From positions 7,303,501 to 7,367,500 of the forward strand of contig JAUCBN010000055.1 of the NCBI GenBank assembly GCA_035048815.1: a DNA stretch of 64,000 nt, given 5' to 3'. This document shows, piece by piece, positions 1-11,962 of this stretch. The notes under the pieces were generated by a model. That model ran no database searches. It saw only the letters and a program-made list of their open reading frames with translations, and was not told the origin of the DNA. The stretch comes from Abelmoschus esculentus. Taxonomy: Eukaryota; Streptophyta; Magnoliopsida; Malvales; Malvaceae. The first letter of the stretch is position 1. The number at the start of each line of letters is the position of its first letter. Position numbers and translations under genes: made by a program.

Positions 1-88
1 CACAGAAATTGGAATCAGAAATCCCCAATTTCTAGGGTTTAAAATTAGGGATTTAGACTTTAAAATTGGGGAAAGTTTGGGGTGTGAC
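1..88. other. unassigned AT-rich edge sequence
   Basis: This stretch contains several TTAGGG/TTTAGG-like words and ends in GGGGTGTGACA. It has no counterpart in the related copia copy at 51.7 kb, whose similarity starts near position 89. It may be the edge of another element or a rearrangement junction. I see no gene in it. Confidence 0.35.
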
Positions 89-2820
89 AATACTTGCTAT
101 GAAAGCAATATGATTATTCAATCATCAACAACTGAGATAGATTGTAAATCTATTAATTTTCTGGAACGGATACAAGGTGATATATGTGGGCCCATACACC
201 TTTCTTATATTCCATCTTGATATTTTTATGATTTTAATCGATGCATCGACTAGATGGTCATATGTATCCTTGTTATTAATACGAGCACATTTTTCAGATT
301 ATTCTCTAAAGACAATCTTGATAATGTTGATGACATGTAATTTTACATGTAGTATCACCGATTCGCATCAAGCCAACAAATGATCATAAGTTCTCCCCAT
401 TACAAATGGTTTTTGGTGAGGAACCAAATATTTCTCATCTTAGATTTTTTTGTGCGATATATGTTCTAATTGCTCCACCACAACGAACAAAGATGAGTTT
501 TACTGGGAACAAATGTCAGATTTAAATTCTCCTTGATAATTAAATATCTTGAGCTTCTGATAGGGAATTTATTTACAGCTCGATTTACTGACTATTATTT
601 TAATGAGTCAGTTTACCGAACATTAGGGGGACAAAATAAAGTAGCTAGAAAAAAAGAAATAAGTTGGAATGAATTATCATTTTTTTAGTTTGATCCACGT
701 ATTCAACAATGTGAACTATAAGTTCAAAGGATAATTCATTTAGCAAATCAATTGTCAGATAATTTTGCTGACCCTAAAAGAGTGACTAAGTCATGTATAC
801 CAGCTATGAATGCTCTGGTTAAATTTGATGTCCTGGAAAGATACACTCTAGCTGCTAATGAATCTAACTTACACCTTTAGTGTGGTAGACAAGTAGGTTC
901 CAAAGATAAAGATCCTCGAAAAAGAAAATGAGCTATATTTTATGATGATTTGATCGAGGAATTAACGAATTATGAAAATCTCAAGAAGAGATTAAAAAGT
1001 TTCCAACAGAGATATTGACATGACTCAAGTACCTGATAATAAAGAGATCTCAATAGATTATGTCATGTCTGGTAATAGTGGAACTAAAATTAAATCGACG
1101 TCGATAATATATTTGCATGCAATATAGCACTAGAGATTTTATTTGATGGTGTTGATCATGAATCATTATCAATTGGGCAATGTAAACAAAGAAATGATTG
1201 GCCACCATGAAAGAAGCAATTAAGGTGAAACTAAAATCTCTTTCGAAAAGAGAAGTATTTGGGCCTATAGCCCGTATATTGAAATGTGTAAAGCTCGTAG
1301 ATATAAATGAGCCTTTGTGAGAAAGAGAAATTAAAAGGGGAAATCATGAGATATAAGATCATTTGGTTGTGCAAGGATTCTCACAAAGAAATGAAATTGA
1401 TTATGAGAAAAATATATTCATCGGTGGTGGATGCAACTACTTTTAGATTTTGATCAGTCTGGCAATAAATAAAATTACTCAGTTTCTGCCTAATGGATGT
1501 TGTTACATCCTATTTGAATAGGCCTCTTGATAGTAATATTTACATGAAACTTCCAGAAAGATTTAGATTATCATAAGCAGTTAATTCAAGTTCTCGAGAA
1601 CATTATTCAATCCTATTGAATATATCTTTTTATGGCTTGAAACAATTTAGGCGTATTTGGTATAATCGCCTCATTGAATACTTATTAGCATAATGCAATA
1701 AGAATTATTTTCCCGAGCATTTTTATTGAGAGGTTAGCTCTAAATTTTTATTGTTGTGTATGTTGATGATTTGAATATCGTTAAGACTCGTGAAGAGATC
1801 TCCTCAAATCCTTATGCATCAATCGACATACAGAAAAAATGTTTAAAGAGACTTTATATGCATAACGCATATTCATTGATCACCCTTATGGTTTCTATGT
1901 CAAAGATACATTCCACCCTCGAGAAAAAGGTAATGATATTCTTGGTCTAAAAGCACAATATACGTTATTTGATTTGGAAGCACCGTATCTTAGTTGGTCC
2001 AGAAATATTATTTAAATGCTACGGGATCACTACCTTTAAATAATTATTATGCATGAGGTAAAGCCAAAATATGTGTTTGGCTAAACATATCCCGAAGATA
2101 TGAGAATTACTTTCACAAGATAAGATACAAGCTATCTTGTGTAGAGATGATGCAAAATTTATATCTCAAGGTGAATATATCAAATATGATAAAACGAAAC
2201 ATATTTTTTAAAGTTTCGTTCCTCATGATCTTCAGAAGAATAGTATTCAATGAATCATTTCAAGCAATAATTTGAAAGATTTATCCATTAGTGCATAATC
2301 TACTTCAACATTTGAAGATTGTATTCAATATTGAATTATGAAGATTCAAAAATCTTATGTGATATTTTTATGAGGGGGAGTAAATACGCGTTGCACTCTT
2401 TTTTCATTAACCGAGGTTTTGTCCCAATGGGTTTTCCCGGTAAGGTTTTTAATGAGGCAACATGTTATGCGTATCAAAGATGTGTGTACTCTTTTTCCTT
2501 CATTAAGAATTTTTTTCCCACAGGGTTTTTATCTTAGTAAGGTTTTAATGAGGCACATTATCTTCATGGATATCCAAGGGTGAGTGTTATGAATATCTTT
2601 ATTCATGGTTGATATCCATATATTAAATTAAACTTTAGTGAGCTTTATTATTAGGGTTTAATACCCATTGAAATTAGGGTTTCCATCTTATGCCTATAAA
2701 TATAAACTTTTGAAGAAAGCATTGTACACAACCCTACTTTGAAAATATAATACAAATCTCTATTTTGTCTCTTATCTTTGTTTTCCTATTTTATTATTAT
2801 TATTTACTTTATTCAGAACA
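89..2820 (+). mobile_element. Ty1-copia retrotransposon, 5'-truncated and decayed (integrase to 3' LTR)
   Basis: This is a degenerate copia polyprotein on the plus strand with no long open frame. Recognisable pieces in order are an integrase core fragment (about 165-270), a reverse transcriptase segment reading MDVVTSYLN near 1495-1525, the catalytic-type box YVDDLNIV near 1759, an RNase H-like piece near 2150-2210, and the polypurine-adjacent 3' end. Many stops and frameshifts break it. It is closely similar along its length to the element at 49.0-54.5 kb, so both belong to one family. The gag and protease part is missing because the window or a rearrangement cuts it off. The domain order of copia (integrase before RT) is respected. 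Confidence 0.85.
2585..2820 (+). repeat. 3' LTR of copia element
   Basis: About 236 bp beginning TGTTATGAATATC and ending TTCAGAACA. It matches both 238-bp LTRs of the element at 49011-54513. A purine-rich tract (CCAAGGGTGAG) lies just before it. The block CCTATAAATATAAACTTTT is a probable promoter TATA region. The LTR fixes the plus orientation of the element and its 3' boundary. Confidence 0.85.
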
Positions 2821-5054
2821 ATTTCAATTAAAAATAGTTTTTTATTAATAAAGAAAAGTAATACTATAGGTCATATTAAAAATTTCTCTAATTTAAATGA
2901 AATTAATTTAAAATATTATTTTACAGAAACTTAGAGATTAACTCACAAAACAAACTAAAAAATATAACTACAATAAAAATTCAGTTAATATCATAATACT
3001 GTAGCAAGACTAACACATCATTTTTATTTTAAAATGGAAAGAGATTTTTTATTTAATTTTACCCTTGAACAACCCATTCGTAAGCACGTTATCCTATTTT
3101 GTTACTTTGTTATAAAAAGATTAAACGATATTCTGAAAATGTACCATTTAGAATATTACATGGTAGATAATATATATTAAATTTAAAAAACAAAGATATG
3201 TTTATGAAATTTTTTGAGTAATATATATTATAAGTCACGCGACACAATAGAAGATATATTTTTACAATATCACGCGATCGATATTTTTATAATAAAAAAT
3301 ATAATGATTTTACATATTTTATGAACATAAAAGCCAAAGATTAAATTTTATTAAAAAATTTAAATATTAAAATATAATTAAATATAATTAAATTATTATT
3401 TAATTTCAACAATATGTATTGAATACATTCATAACATCCTTTTTTTTCTCGTTTCTCTTGAATACCCCCATCTTAAAAAATATTTTATTAGTTTGTTCAA
3501 AGTATAATAATTCATATGCATTTTGTTTTCTTCATTTAGATTTAGTAAGATTTTTTAACTGATAAAATTTCGTCTATCTATTAATAAAAAACCTATTCCC
3601 TCTTTTTTATGAAAACAATTTATTATTGATTTTTTAGTTAATTTTTTAAACTTTTAACTTATAATTATTTAAAATTTATTATTAATATAAATATAGAAGA
3701 ATATATTTTAGAAATTTATGATAAATTTTTTTAAATATATAGCTTAAAAATAATTATTTAAAATATTTAATATAATTATAATCAAACTTTAAAATTTTAA
3801 TTTTAAAAAATTAATAATAAACAATTTTAATAAGATAGATATAGTATTATTTAACCCCAACTAAAATTATGTTGGACGTGACGACGGTTGCTTACAAGGG
3901 GATACGCTGCAAAAGGCATTTTAATTAAAGAAGAGAAGAGCAAAGTTAGTAGGTGGCATTTATTTCTGATTCATTAATTAGCTTTAGGGAAATAATTTTA
4001 TTTGAATTTAATTAGGTAAGTGTGGAACCCAAAAAATGAATAATATTCCTTTTAAGAAATTTAATTTTAATTATTTTATTTATAAAATATATATTATTAA
4101 AAAATTAAAAATAAATATTATCTTATAATTATTTTTAAATTATTCATAAAAATTTAGACAAGTTTCAAATCCTTATTTTGATTTACTTTCCTTTTAATGA
4201 AAAAATATCTAACACATCTTTAAGTAATATATATATATATATATTGTATTCAAGAGCGGAGTTAAAAAAACTAAATTACGTTAATAAAATTTTATTTGTT
4301 AATTTAAATTTTATTAAAAATAAATGAAATCAAATAATCATGTCAGTTTTATTTAAAAAATCTTAAATAAGTGAATCTATCTTGTTTCCGCTGAAGTTTT
4401 AAGGCGAAAATTATTTGTTTTTTATCGTATTTTTTGGTACCCTCGTTTTAAAATAGTAAGTTTATGGTTTAGGGTTAAATCTTTAGGATTTATTTTTGGA
4501 AATTAAGGATAGATTGTACTCTTTAAGACTTAAGATTTAGGGTTTAATCTGTAGGGTTTATAGTTAAAGTTTAGGGAATTAAGAATAGATTGTACTTTTT
4601 AGACGTAGGATTTAAGGTTTAGGCTGTGAATTAGAATTAAAGTTTAGAATTTAATTTTTAAATTTTAAAAATGAACAAAATTAAAGGGTAAAAGATTTTT
4701 TTTCAAAATTCGATATCAAATGATATAAATATCCAACTTATTTTCATGGGAAATGCTCTTAGGGAATATGGATAATAATTTGTTCATGGAAAACCAAAGA
4801 GTAACCTCAAAACTCCATGGAAGGAAAATCAATTTGGAACTCAAAGTATCACTATTAATAACTAAGAAATCAACCCATTCTTATTACTCAACTACTGATA
4901 AAAATATATATATATATATATATTCGAGTTCAAATTTAAAATAAATAATTATTCTAAGTGCACCAACCATAATTAAAAAAATGAAATAACCATGAGAATG
5001 GAGTCGTATCATTTAGTATTAGTGCCAATTGCCGAAAGCATCATTAATGTCGCA
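2821..5054. other. AT-rich intergenic spacer
   Basis: I see no supportable coding exon here. The stretch holds poly-A/T runs, short (TA)n tracts near 4230 and 4905, and the tandem duplication listed separately at 4501. The part next to 5055 is the 3' flank of the MYB gene on the minus strand. Confidence 0.6.
4501..4652. repeat. two tandem ~76-bp units rich in TTTAGGGTTTA
   Basis: Unit 1 starts AATTAAGGATAGATTGTACT at 4501 and unit 2 starts AATTAAGAATAGATTGTACT at 4577. Each continues into TTTAGGGTTTA-type words. They are imperfect direct copies with the same spacing. Confidence 0.6.
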
Positions 5055-6398
5055 TTAATTTGGGGTTCTTCCAATTTCGTCCTCACCATTGACATCATCC
5101 CACAACCAACAAAGAACCTTATCAGAATCATCCCACAATGAGTCCCATTGTTCATCATCTTCATAACACCGGAAATCACCATTCGAATCAAACCATGAAA
5201 TGCCCGCCGACGAAGACGAGTTACAGATACGCCGTTCTTCGCCACGGTGATCGGTAATCTCCGACGACGAGCTCCAAAGGCCATCGTTTTCGGCATCTTT
5301 CAGAACCCCACCGTTGCCACATGGATCCACGACTTGACCACTTCGCTGCAGAGCGCAGCTGAGGCGCTTTATTTCATTGTCGAGCCACTCGTATGGTCCT
5401 ACAGCTTCATTTTCGCCCACACCGCCTGAGCTTTCTTCGCAATAATTACCTTCGTCCCGCCTTGCATTGTTGTGCATGCAACAGCCATGAATTTCTTCTA
5501 GGGTTTCTTCCTCTCCACGACTGTTCTCTTCGATTGTCTTTTCATTCGGGGTGACAGTAGTTTTAGGAACAGTATTACTATTGCCAAGTGACATCAAAGC
5601 TAGCTTTTGTCTTTTCATGGCGGATCGGCTGGTACGGCCGGGTTTTCGCTTCCGTTGCTGTTGTTGATGATGATCCGCGGCTGTGGTTATAGCATGGAGA
5701 TCGACCGGCTTGGTTTCTTTAATGCTCTTGCTGAAACTGTAAATTTTTCTGCTCAAATGAGAGTTCCAATAGTTCTTAATCTCGTTGTCCGTTCGGCCTG
5801 GTAACTGTGCTGCAATTAGAGACCACCTAACACCAAACACATAAACAATTGTCTGGATTTATCATGAAACAATCCACTAGAGATTTACATTAGGGTTATG
5901 GTCGCATTTTCAATAACGATATTTTATCGTGTTACAGATATAACTGATGTTATTGTAGTTATTAAAGTACTGTTCGAATAGTTGTGGAAGCCAGAAATTT
6001 CATAAAATTTGGGATTAAAAATACAATCATAAAGGAATGTACCTATTCCCCAAAGCACTATGTAACTTAAAAATGGTTTCTTCCTCCTGGGGAGTGATGT
6101 TCCCTCTCTTCAAATCAGCTCTCAGATAATTTATCCATCTCAACCTGCAACTCTTCCCGCACCTCAACAAACCTTCGAAATTCGAACCAGAAACGATGTA
6201 TGAATCAACTGAACTAAATTATCAGATAAAAACTTATAATTTAATCATGAGTTTAAACAATGTACCTGCATTTTTGGGCAATGATCTCCAGGATCCTTCA
6301 CCATTAGCTTTAATGTAACTTGTTAAGATTTCATCTTCCTCAGTAGTCCATCGCCCCTTCTTCAACCCTACTTTCTCACAACATGGAGATCTCCCCAT
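5055..6398 (-). CDS. R2R3-MYB transcription factor, subgroup 7 (flavonol regulator type)
   Basis: Three exons on the minus strand: 6266-6398 (133 bp), 6043-6172 (130 bp) and 5055-5826 (772 bp), joined by GT-AG introns, giving 344 aa. Exon sizes of 133 and 130 bp are the classic R2R3-MYB pattern. The start is the ATG of MGRSPCCEK; an upstream in-frame ATG at 6431 would only add a non-conserved leader. R2 spans about residues 14-63 and R3 about 66-114, with the usual tryptophans and PGRTDNEIKNYWN in the recognition region. KRKPGRTSRSAMK near residues 147-159 is the SG7 signature of Arabidopsis MYB11, MYB12 and MYB111. Known members act in the nucleus and activate flavonol genes (CHS, CHI, F3H, FLS) without a bHLH partner. 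The C-terminal half is acidic, which suits an activation domain. Which SG7 member it is cannot be settled here. Confidence 0.93.
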
Positions 6399-7536
6399 CT
6401 GATCTCTCTCTTTGCTGCTCAGCTCCCACAAGATTTAATATAGATCGGTTAAATAAGGAGAGTTTGAAAGGGGAGACAGAGTTTAAAATAAAGGGATTGA
6501 AAGAGAGAAGGTGATGGTGATGGAAATAGTTTTTGCCAAGACGAAACACATAATTTTTGCTTAAACATGTAGTTTAAATATTTTTCATTGATGGTTTAGG
6601 GTTATGGAGTACTTTTTCGGTAGGAATAGATCAAAGGGTGTTATATGGTTTTACTCTTAAAAATTTTAAATTTTTTATAATTTAGATATTTTCGTTATAT
6701 TTACAATCACAATCTAATTTCACATTTTCTAAAACAAACACATTTGATCGGTTGACCATATTGTTCATCTTTATTCTCTTGTGTTCCTTTAAATAATAGA
6801 TTTTAGACCCACTAAGAGTATCCCTTTATTCACTAGAGTCTTCATTTCTCTCCCTTCTAAGTAGTAAGAGTAGGATTTGTCAAAACAATGACATTTTGTA
6901 AAATTTTATAATTGCACACTCTATATTTTTAATATAGCTTGTTAATAGTTCGAATAGAATTTATTTTTTCCATTTTTGTTTTCCTTTATCTGGTCCACCA
7001 ATAATCATTCTATCGAGTGTATTATCAATAAAATATAAATAATCTTAATACACGTGACATAAATTTATTTATGTAACATATAAAAGAACACACTCACATA
7101 TATTTTACGTTTAACCCTAATATTATATATATATATATATGAAGGTAAAAATGATATTTTTTTATTTCATATGTGAAAAGTTAAAAAAAATCTATATTTA
7201 AAATATTTAATATTATAAATCGATAATTTGTTTACAAAGTGTTTCCGAAATTTCGGAAAGTATTATAAAGGCAATGAAGTTGACTACTGATAGAAACTTG
7301 ACTGATGCAGGGAGTTCCACGAATCTATTTCCTTTTCCATTTCATGTGAAAATCTAGTTAAATTGAAGTTCTGAAGGTGATGAAAACAGGCAGAGACAAA
7401 AAGGAAAAGGCAACCTTAATTAAACAGTTGGTAAAGGAAGAGTAAAATATCAGCAAATGGTAGTTTCTGGTAGAAAAAAATGACGTCCAACTATTCATTC
7501 GTTTCAAAGTTTGGAACTGAGGACGGCTTGGTGGCT
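6399..7536. other. MYB 5' flank and spacer
   Basis: AT-rich sequence upstream of the minus-strand MYB gene, which should include its promoter. I could not single out a convincing TATA box or a factor-binding site. A (TA)n tract lies near 7122-7140. No exon is supportable. Confidence 0.5.
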
Positions 7537-7544
7537 GTCTTGTC

Positions 7545-7768
7545 TAGTGGCGGATCCATATAAAATTGAGCGCGGCCGTGCTCACCCTAAAATTTTAAAA
7601 GTTTATATATTTGGTTTTGATTTTTAAAATTTTTATGAATTAGTCTTTAAAATTTTTAAAATTTTATGATTGTGCCCATCCTGAAATTTTGAGATTTTTA
7701 TGATTGTACTTATCCTAAAAAATATTTTGATGTGCCCACTCTCACATATATTTCTAGATCCATCACTG
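7545..7768. mobile_element. short hAT-like non-autonomous element (MITE)
   Basis: A 224-bp element flanked by a perfect 8-bp duplication GTCTTGTC at 7537-7544 and 7769-7776. Its ends are imperfect inverted repeats: TAGTGGCGGATCCA at the left, and CAGTGATGGATCTA as the reverse complement of the right end. An 8-bp duplication and a GGCGGATCCA-type terminus are typical of hAT-superfamily elements. The interior is AT-rich, repeats a TGTGCCCA motif and has no transposase, so it is non-autonomous. Confidence 0.85.
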
Positions 7769-7776
7769 GTCTTGTC

Positions 7777-8106
7777 TGCAACTTCAAGAAAGCGAACCTA
7801 AAATGTTCGGCTTCCGGCGTGGACGGAGTTAGGGATTTAAAAAGTGTTTATGATTGTTTTTTTGGTCGCGCCATATTTATCACGGTTACGAATATAATGG
7901 TTGTTATTACGACCATTAAGGATGTTGCAATGCTGAAATTTTTTTAAACTCGCAAGACTTGTTATAAATCATAATAGATATAAATATAATAAATTTATTT
8001 ATGATTTTCTTTTGAATTTTTTAACTTTTAGAGATAAAATTTGATGGATTATTCTTATTTTTATGAAAGTTTTTAAAATAATGGAACAATAACGGAAATA
8101 ACATAA

Positions 8107-8146
<40 letters not shown>

Positions 8147-11100
8147 GGTTAATCATTAAATTGCAACCATTATTAATCGTTATCGATGTGATTCTAAATC
8201 CCTCAGTTATTTATACTATTAACAGTTTTGATCGATAATGTATCTTTAAATAACGACTGCGGATATTTTTAAAATTTCTAAGCAGAGCCACATTCTCAAT
8301 TGGAGGGTGTTAGACACCTAAATTTTTTAAAATATGTATTTCTATATTATTTGTATATAAAAAATTAAAAATATATGCACGAACTATCTTATTTCAGTAG
8401 TTAAGAATGACTATTGTTCATGAAGATCGTAAGTCCGAATTACATAAATATTTATAACACAATAATTAAAGGGTTAATATTTAATGGTCGATAGTATATT
8501 CTAAAACAAATACTACTTGTACCCACTATAACTGATTAAAAAAATAAAAATATATAAATAACATGGTATTTATAATTAACAGTCTTTATAAGTAATTCGT
8601 TTTTACTTAGAGTTTCCTATGATCTAAAGGTTTGTTAATTGATCGAGCGACCAATATATTTATGTTAATTTATTTTGTATGAATTTGAATCTCAGTATGC
8701 CTAAAAATATATTATTGTTTTACTTAATAAAAAAATTATGATCTAAAATAGAATCAAAAGGAAATTGATACTCATTAATTATATTTTCATCGATTTTAAA
8801 ATAAAAATAACTTATATTTTCTAAAACCAAACATACTTTCTCACAAAAAGTTTCAAAATAATCTTTAAAACTTATTTAAAAAGTTTCCAAATATTTATAG
8901 CCTTGGCCCCCTGATTAAAGGTAAACTTGTAATGATAATACCTTAAATGTTAATTAATTCAGTTCAGCCCCTTTTAGCCCTTTAATTAATGAAAATGATT
9001 GCATCTTCCTCTCCTAAGAATGAATAAGTCAATATAAGACATTTCAATATAAAAATGTTACCTCCCCCTCCCTTCATTTTTTATGTTGGTCCCAAACTTA
9101 AATTTATTTATATTTTCATACAAATATATTTTTATATATGTAACTGAAAATTTTTTGCATGTGTATATACATAAAAAAATATTATAATTATCTACAAACC
9201 AAAATGAAACGAGACATACCAATACTATCATATATTAATATTTGGAGAAATTATTAGATGTTTTTCGTTTACCATATCATTTATAGTTCATCCAATAATA
9301 TTCAACTATTTAAATGTAACTTTTAAGTAATTGTTATTTTTTAGTTACATGTAAGAAAAAATTAAAAAATGAAATTCATTGAATGTGGTCGAAGTTTAGA
9401 TTCAAATTATCCAAATTCTCAATTTGCATCTGCAAAATTTACGTAGATTATGAATCTACAAGTGTCTATTTATATCCACTTTAAATTTGTAGTATATATA
9501 AATTATAATATCAATATTCAAAAAAAAAGAATGGTATATTTGCAAATATTTGAGTCCTCACTCTAAGTTGCCAATCATAAGTCCATTTGACCGAATAAAT
9601 TTTAATGGTCAATTTGATATAACTCGTTAAATTTAAGTATTAATTTACAACAAATCTTCAATTTTAAGAAATGATTTTTGTGTTAAATCAAACAAAGATC
9701 TCAAAGTATCGGCAAATATGGGCAACTTTGGATAAGGACAAGACAACCAAAAACTAAAATTTGATAATTACAGTGCTGCTGTTTTAAATGAAGAGAAGAG
9801 AATGCCTCACCCACAGACTACTGATTTAAGTAAGACTTAATTGTGGATTTAAATAGGTGGATTCCATGCAATGCAACATTCAAAGGGCTTTAAAATTTGA
9901 CTGACGGAAAAATTAAATCGTCATCACTTAACCCAAAATTTTATAAAATCGATTTAAATTTTTTTTTATTATGAATAAAATTTTTATTAACTTAAAATTT
10001 TTAAGAATTAATAAATTAATTTTTAAATTTTGAGTTGGGTCTCTCAAATTTTCATATATATTATTATAAAAATATAAAGAAATATGTCATATATAGAAAA
10101 ATATAAAAAATATTTATGTATATCTTATATGATTAGATAAAGTTGTTTTAAATAGAATCAAACTATACTATTACATCATTAATAATTACAATTAAATATA
10201 TATAGGAACTCAAAAACTCAACTAAAACTCGACTTAAATTTCATAAAATCGACTCAAATTAAAAAAAATCCAAATAAAATTTAATTATAAAGTATGATGT
10301 ATCACCTCAAATAATTCAAATTTTTTGACTTGATCAAACGCTAGCATAAAAACTTTTTCAAAAGTAAAAAAAAAAATAAAAAATTCACCGTCAACAAAAC
10401 CAATAGGCGTTTGAAATTGTACTCCAGTGCATAAAAAATAAGAGAAAATAAAAATTTTGGAATGTCTCGTAAGTTCGAATTGTAGAAACATGTAATCTAC
10501 CTGTGGATGTAATAAAGTGATGGTAGTAAAATATTGAATCGGGTCACATGCTGGTTTTGACGAAGAACTAACACTTAAAAATGGGGTTTCGGTTCTCATA
10601 TTCATGCAATGACAAACCATTCACACCAAGTAGGTCGTTTTCTATTAAAAGTGTCACCTCCAAAACCATAAATATCCGCCCACACCGTTCAAAATTATTC
10701 AAAGGGTAGTCATTTAATGGTAAACCTTACCTTTAAAATTCACCTAATTTATGTCATAAATTAAACACCAGCATTTAACGTGTTTGAACCTATAGAATGA
10801 TCTCAGTTATAAAAGATGATGTGTTCCATCTAAATGACCTAAATTCAAGCATTACATAGTGTATATAACCACATCAGCATATTAAAAACATTAAATTATT
10901 AGATCATTAGTATCTAATCTATTACTTGAGTAATTCAAATTGAATATCATACATATTTATTATGGGAATGATTGTCCTAACTCAATTTCACCATTCACAA
11001 TATCAAAACTTGAACTTTTAACCTTATTTAAGAGATCTAGTGAAACCTAGAAGTAATACGCCGACCTTCTTCCTTTAAATTTAAATGCGATTGGATGAGC

Positions 11101-11962
11101 CTTATCCTACTAGGAGACTCAAATGAGTTATTATGCAACAATAAAGCAAGTAGGGGACTATTTGGCAACGAAATTATAACCAATCTATAAAGTATAAGGG
11201 CCTGTTTTGAAAACGACTCGTTTTCCTATAGTTGCTACTTGCAGAATGGCAGCAGGAAAGAACAGTAATGTTAATGAGCAATAAACGTTGTGGGTGACAC
11301 AATGTTCTTTTTGTCTGCTAAACAACACTAGAGAGACAGAGAGAGAGATGGTGGTCCAAACACGCTAGAGATGGGTCAATTAAACGTGATCACGTAAAGT
11401 TCAAAGCCTGCCTCTGTTCTCTCTCTTTTTATCTCCTATATTTATTACCTCAACAACCAGCAACACAGTTGCAGACATGGCTTCTCTGCCATGAATACAG
11501 GCTACTGCACATCAGACACTTAAACTTCACCTGTCAGAAACAGTGATTTCAAATAAATTATCATAAACTCTAGAACCTCCCTCAATGAGACCCCATACCT
11601 TTATCCACAGGCTTCGAAACGATATGCACTGAAATGGTTCATCAACAATGTCCCCCATCTCTGCTTTTATCATTATTCGATCACATAATCAGAATCACAT
11701 GAAAATTCATCCAATCATGTTTAACTAATATGAATGTAAACATGGATATTAATATTACAGTACAAAGTGGGAAAACTATGAGGAAAGGTAATTCTTCCAA
11801 TATGATTGAAGAAAAAACGAATATCCTCTATTTGTAAGATGAGTCTATTCAGTTGAATTTACAAGATGGGATGTTAATAGAATAATAATTTAGCATACAA
11901 GCATGCATAATTCCTTTTTTCATAAGAAATTTTACCAGCAATACTTCATCAGGCTGCATATC
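7777..11962. other. AT-rich spacer between the MITE and AMSH3
   Basis: No supportable gene. It contains an (ATT)n microsatellite at 8105-8144, a degenerate stretch near 8281-8530 that could be an old transposon end, and ordinary AT-rich sequence. The last few hundred bases before 11963 are probably the 3' UTR of the minus-strand AMSH3 gene. Confidence 0.5.
8105..8144. repeat. (ATT)n microsatellite
   Basis: An uninterrupted run of about 13 ATT units, flanked by AT-rich sequence. Confidence 0.9.

Noticed and set aside
2319..2537. 72-aa open frame, with a matching one at 54005-54268
   Set aside because: Both copies keep an open frame, but it covers the polypurine-adjacent 3' end of the copia element in a non-pol frame, so it is shared by descent and not a gene.
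10285..10620. 111-aa minus-strand open frame in the MYB-AMSH3 spacer
   Set aside because: No domain, biased toward Phe/Ile from AT-rich sequence, no splice partners and no recognisable homology.
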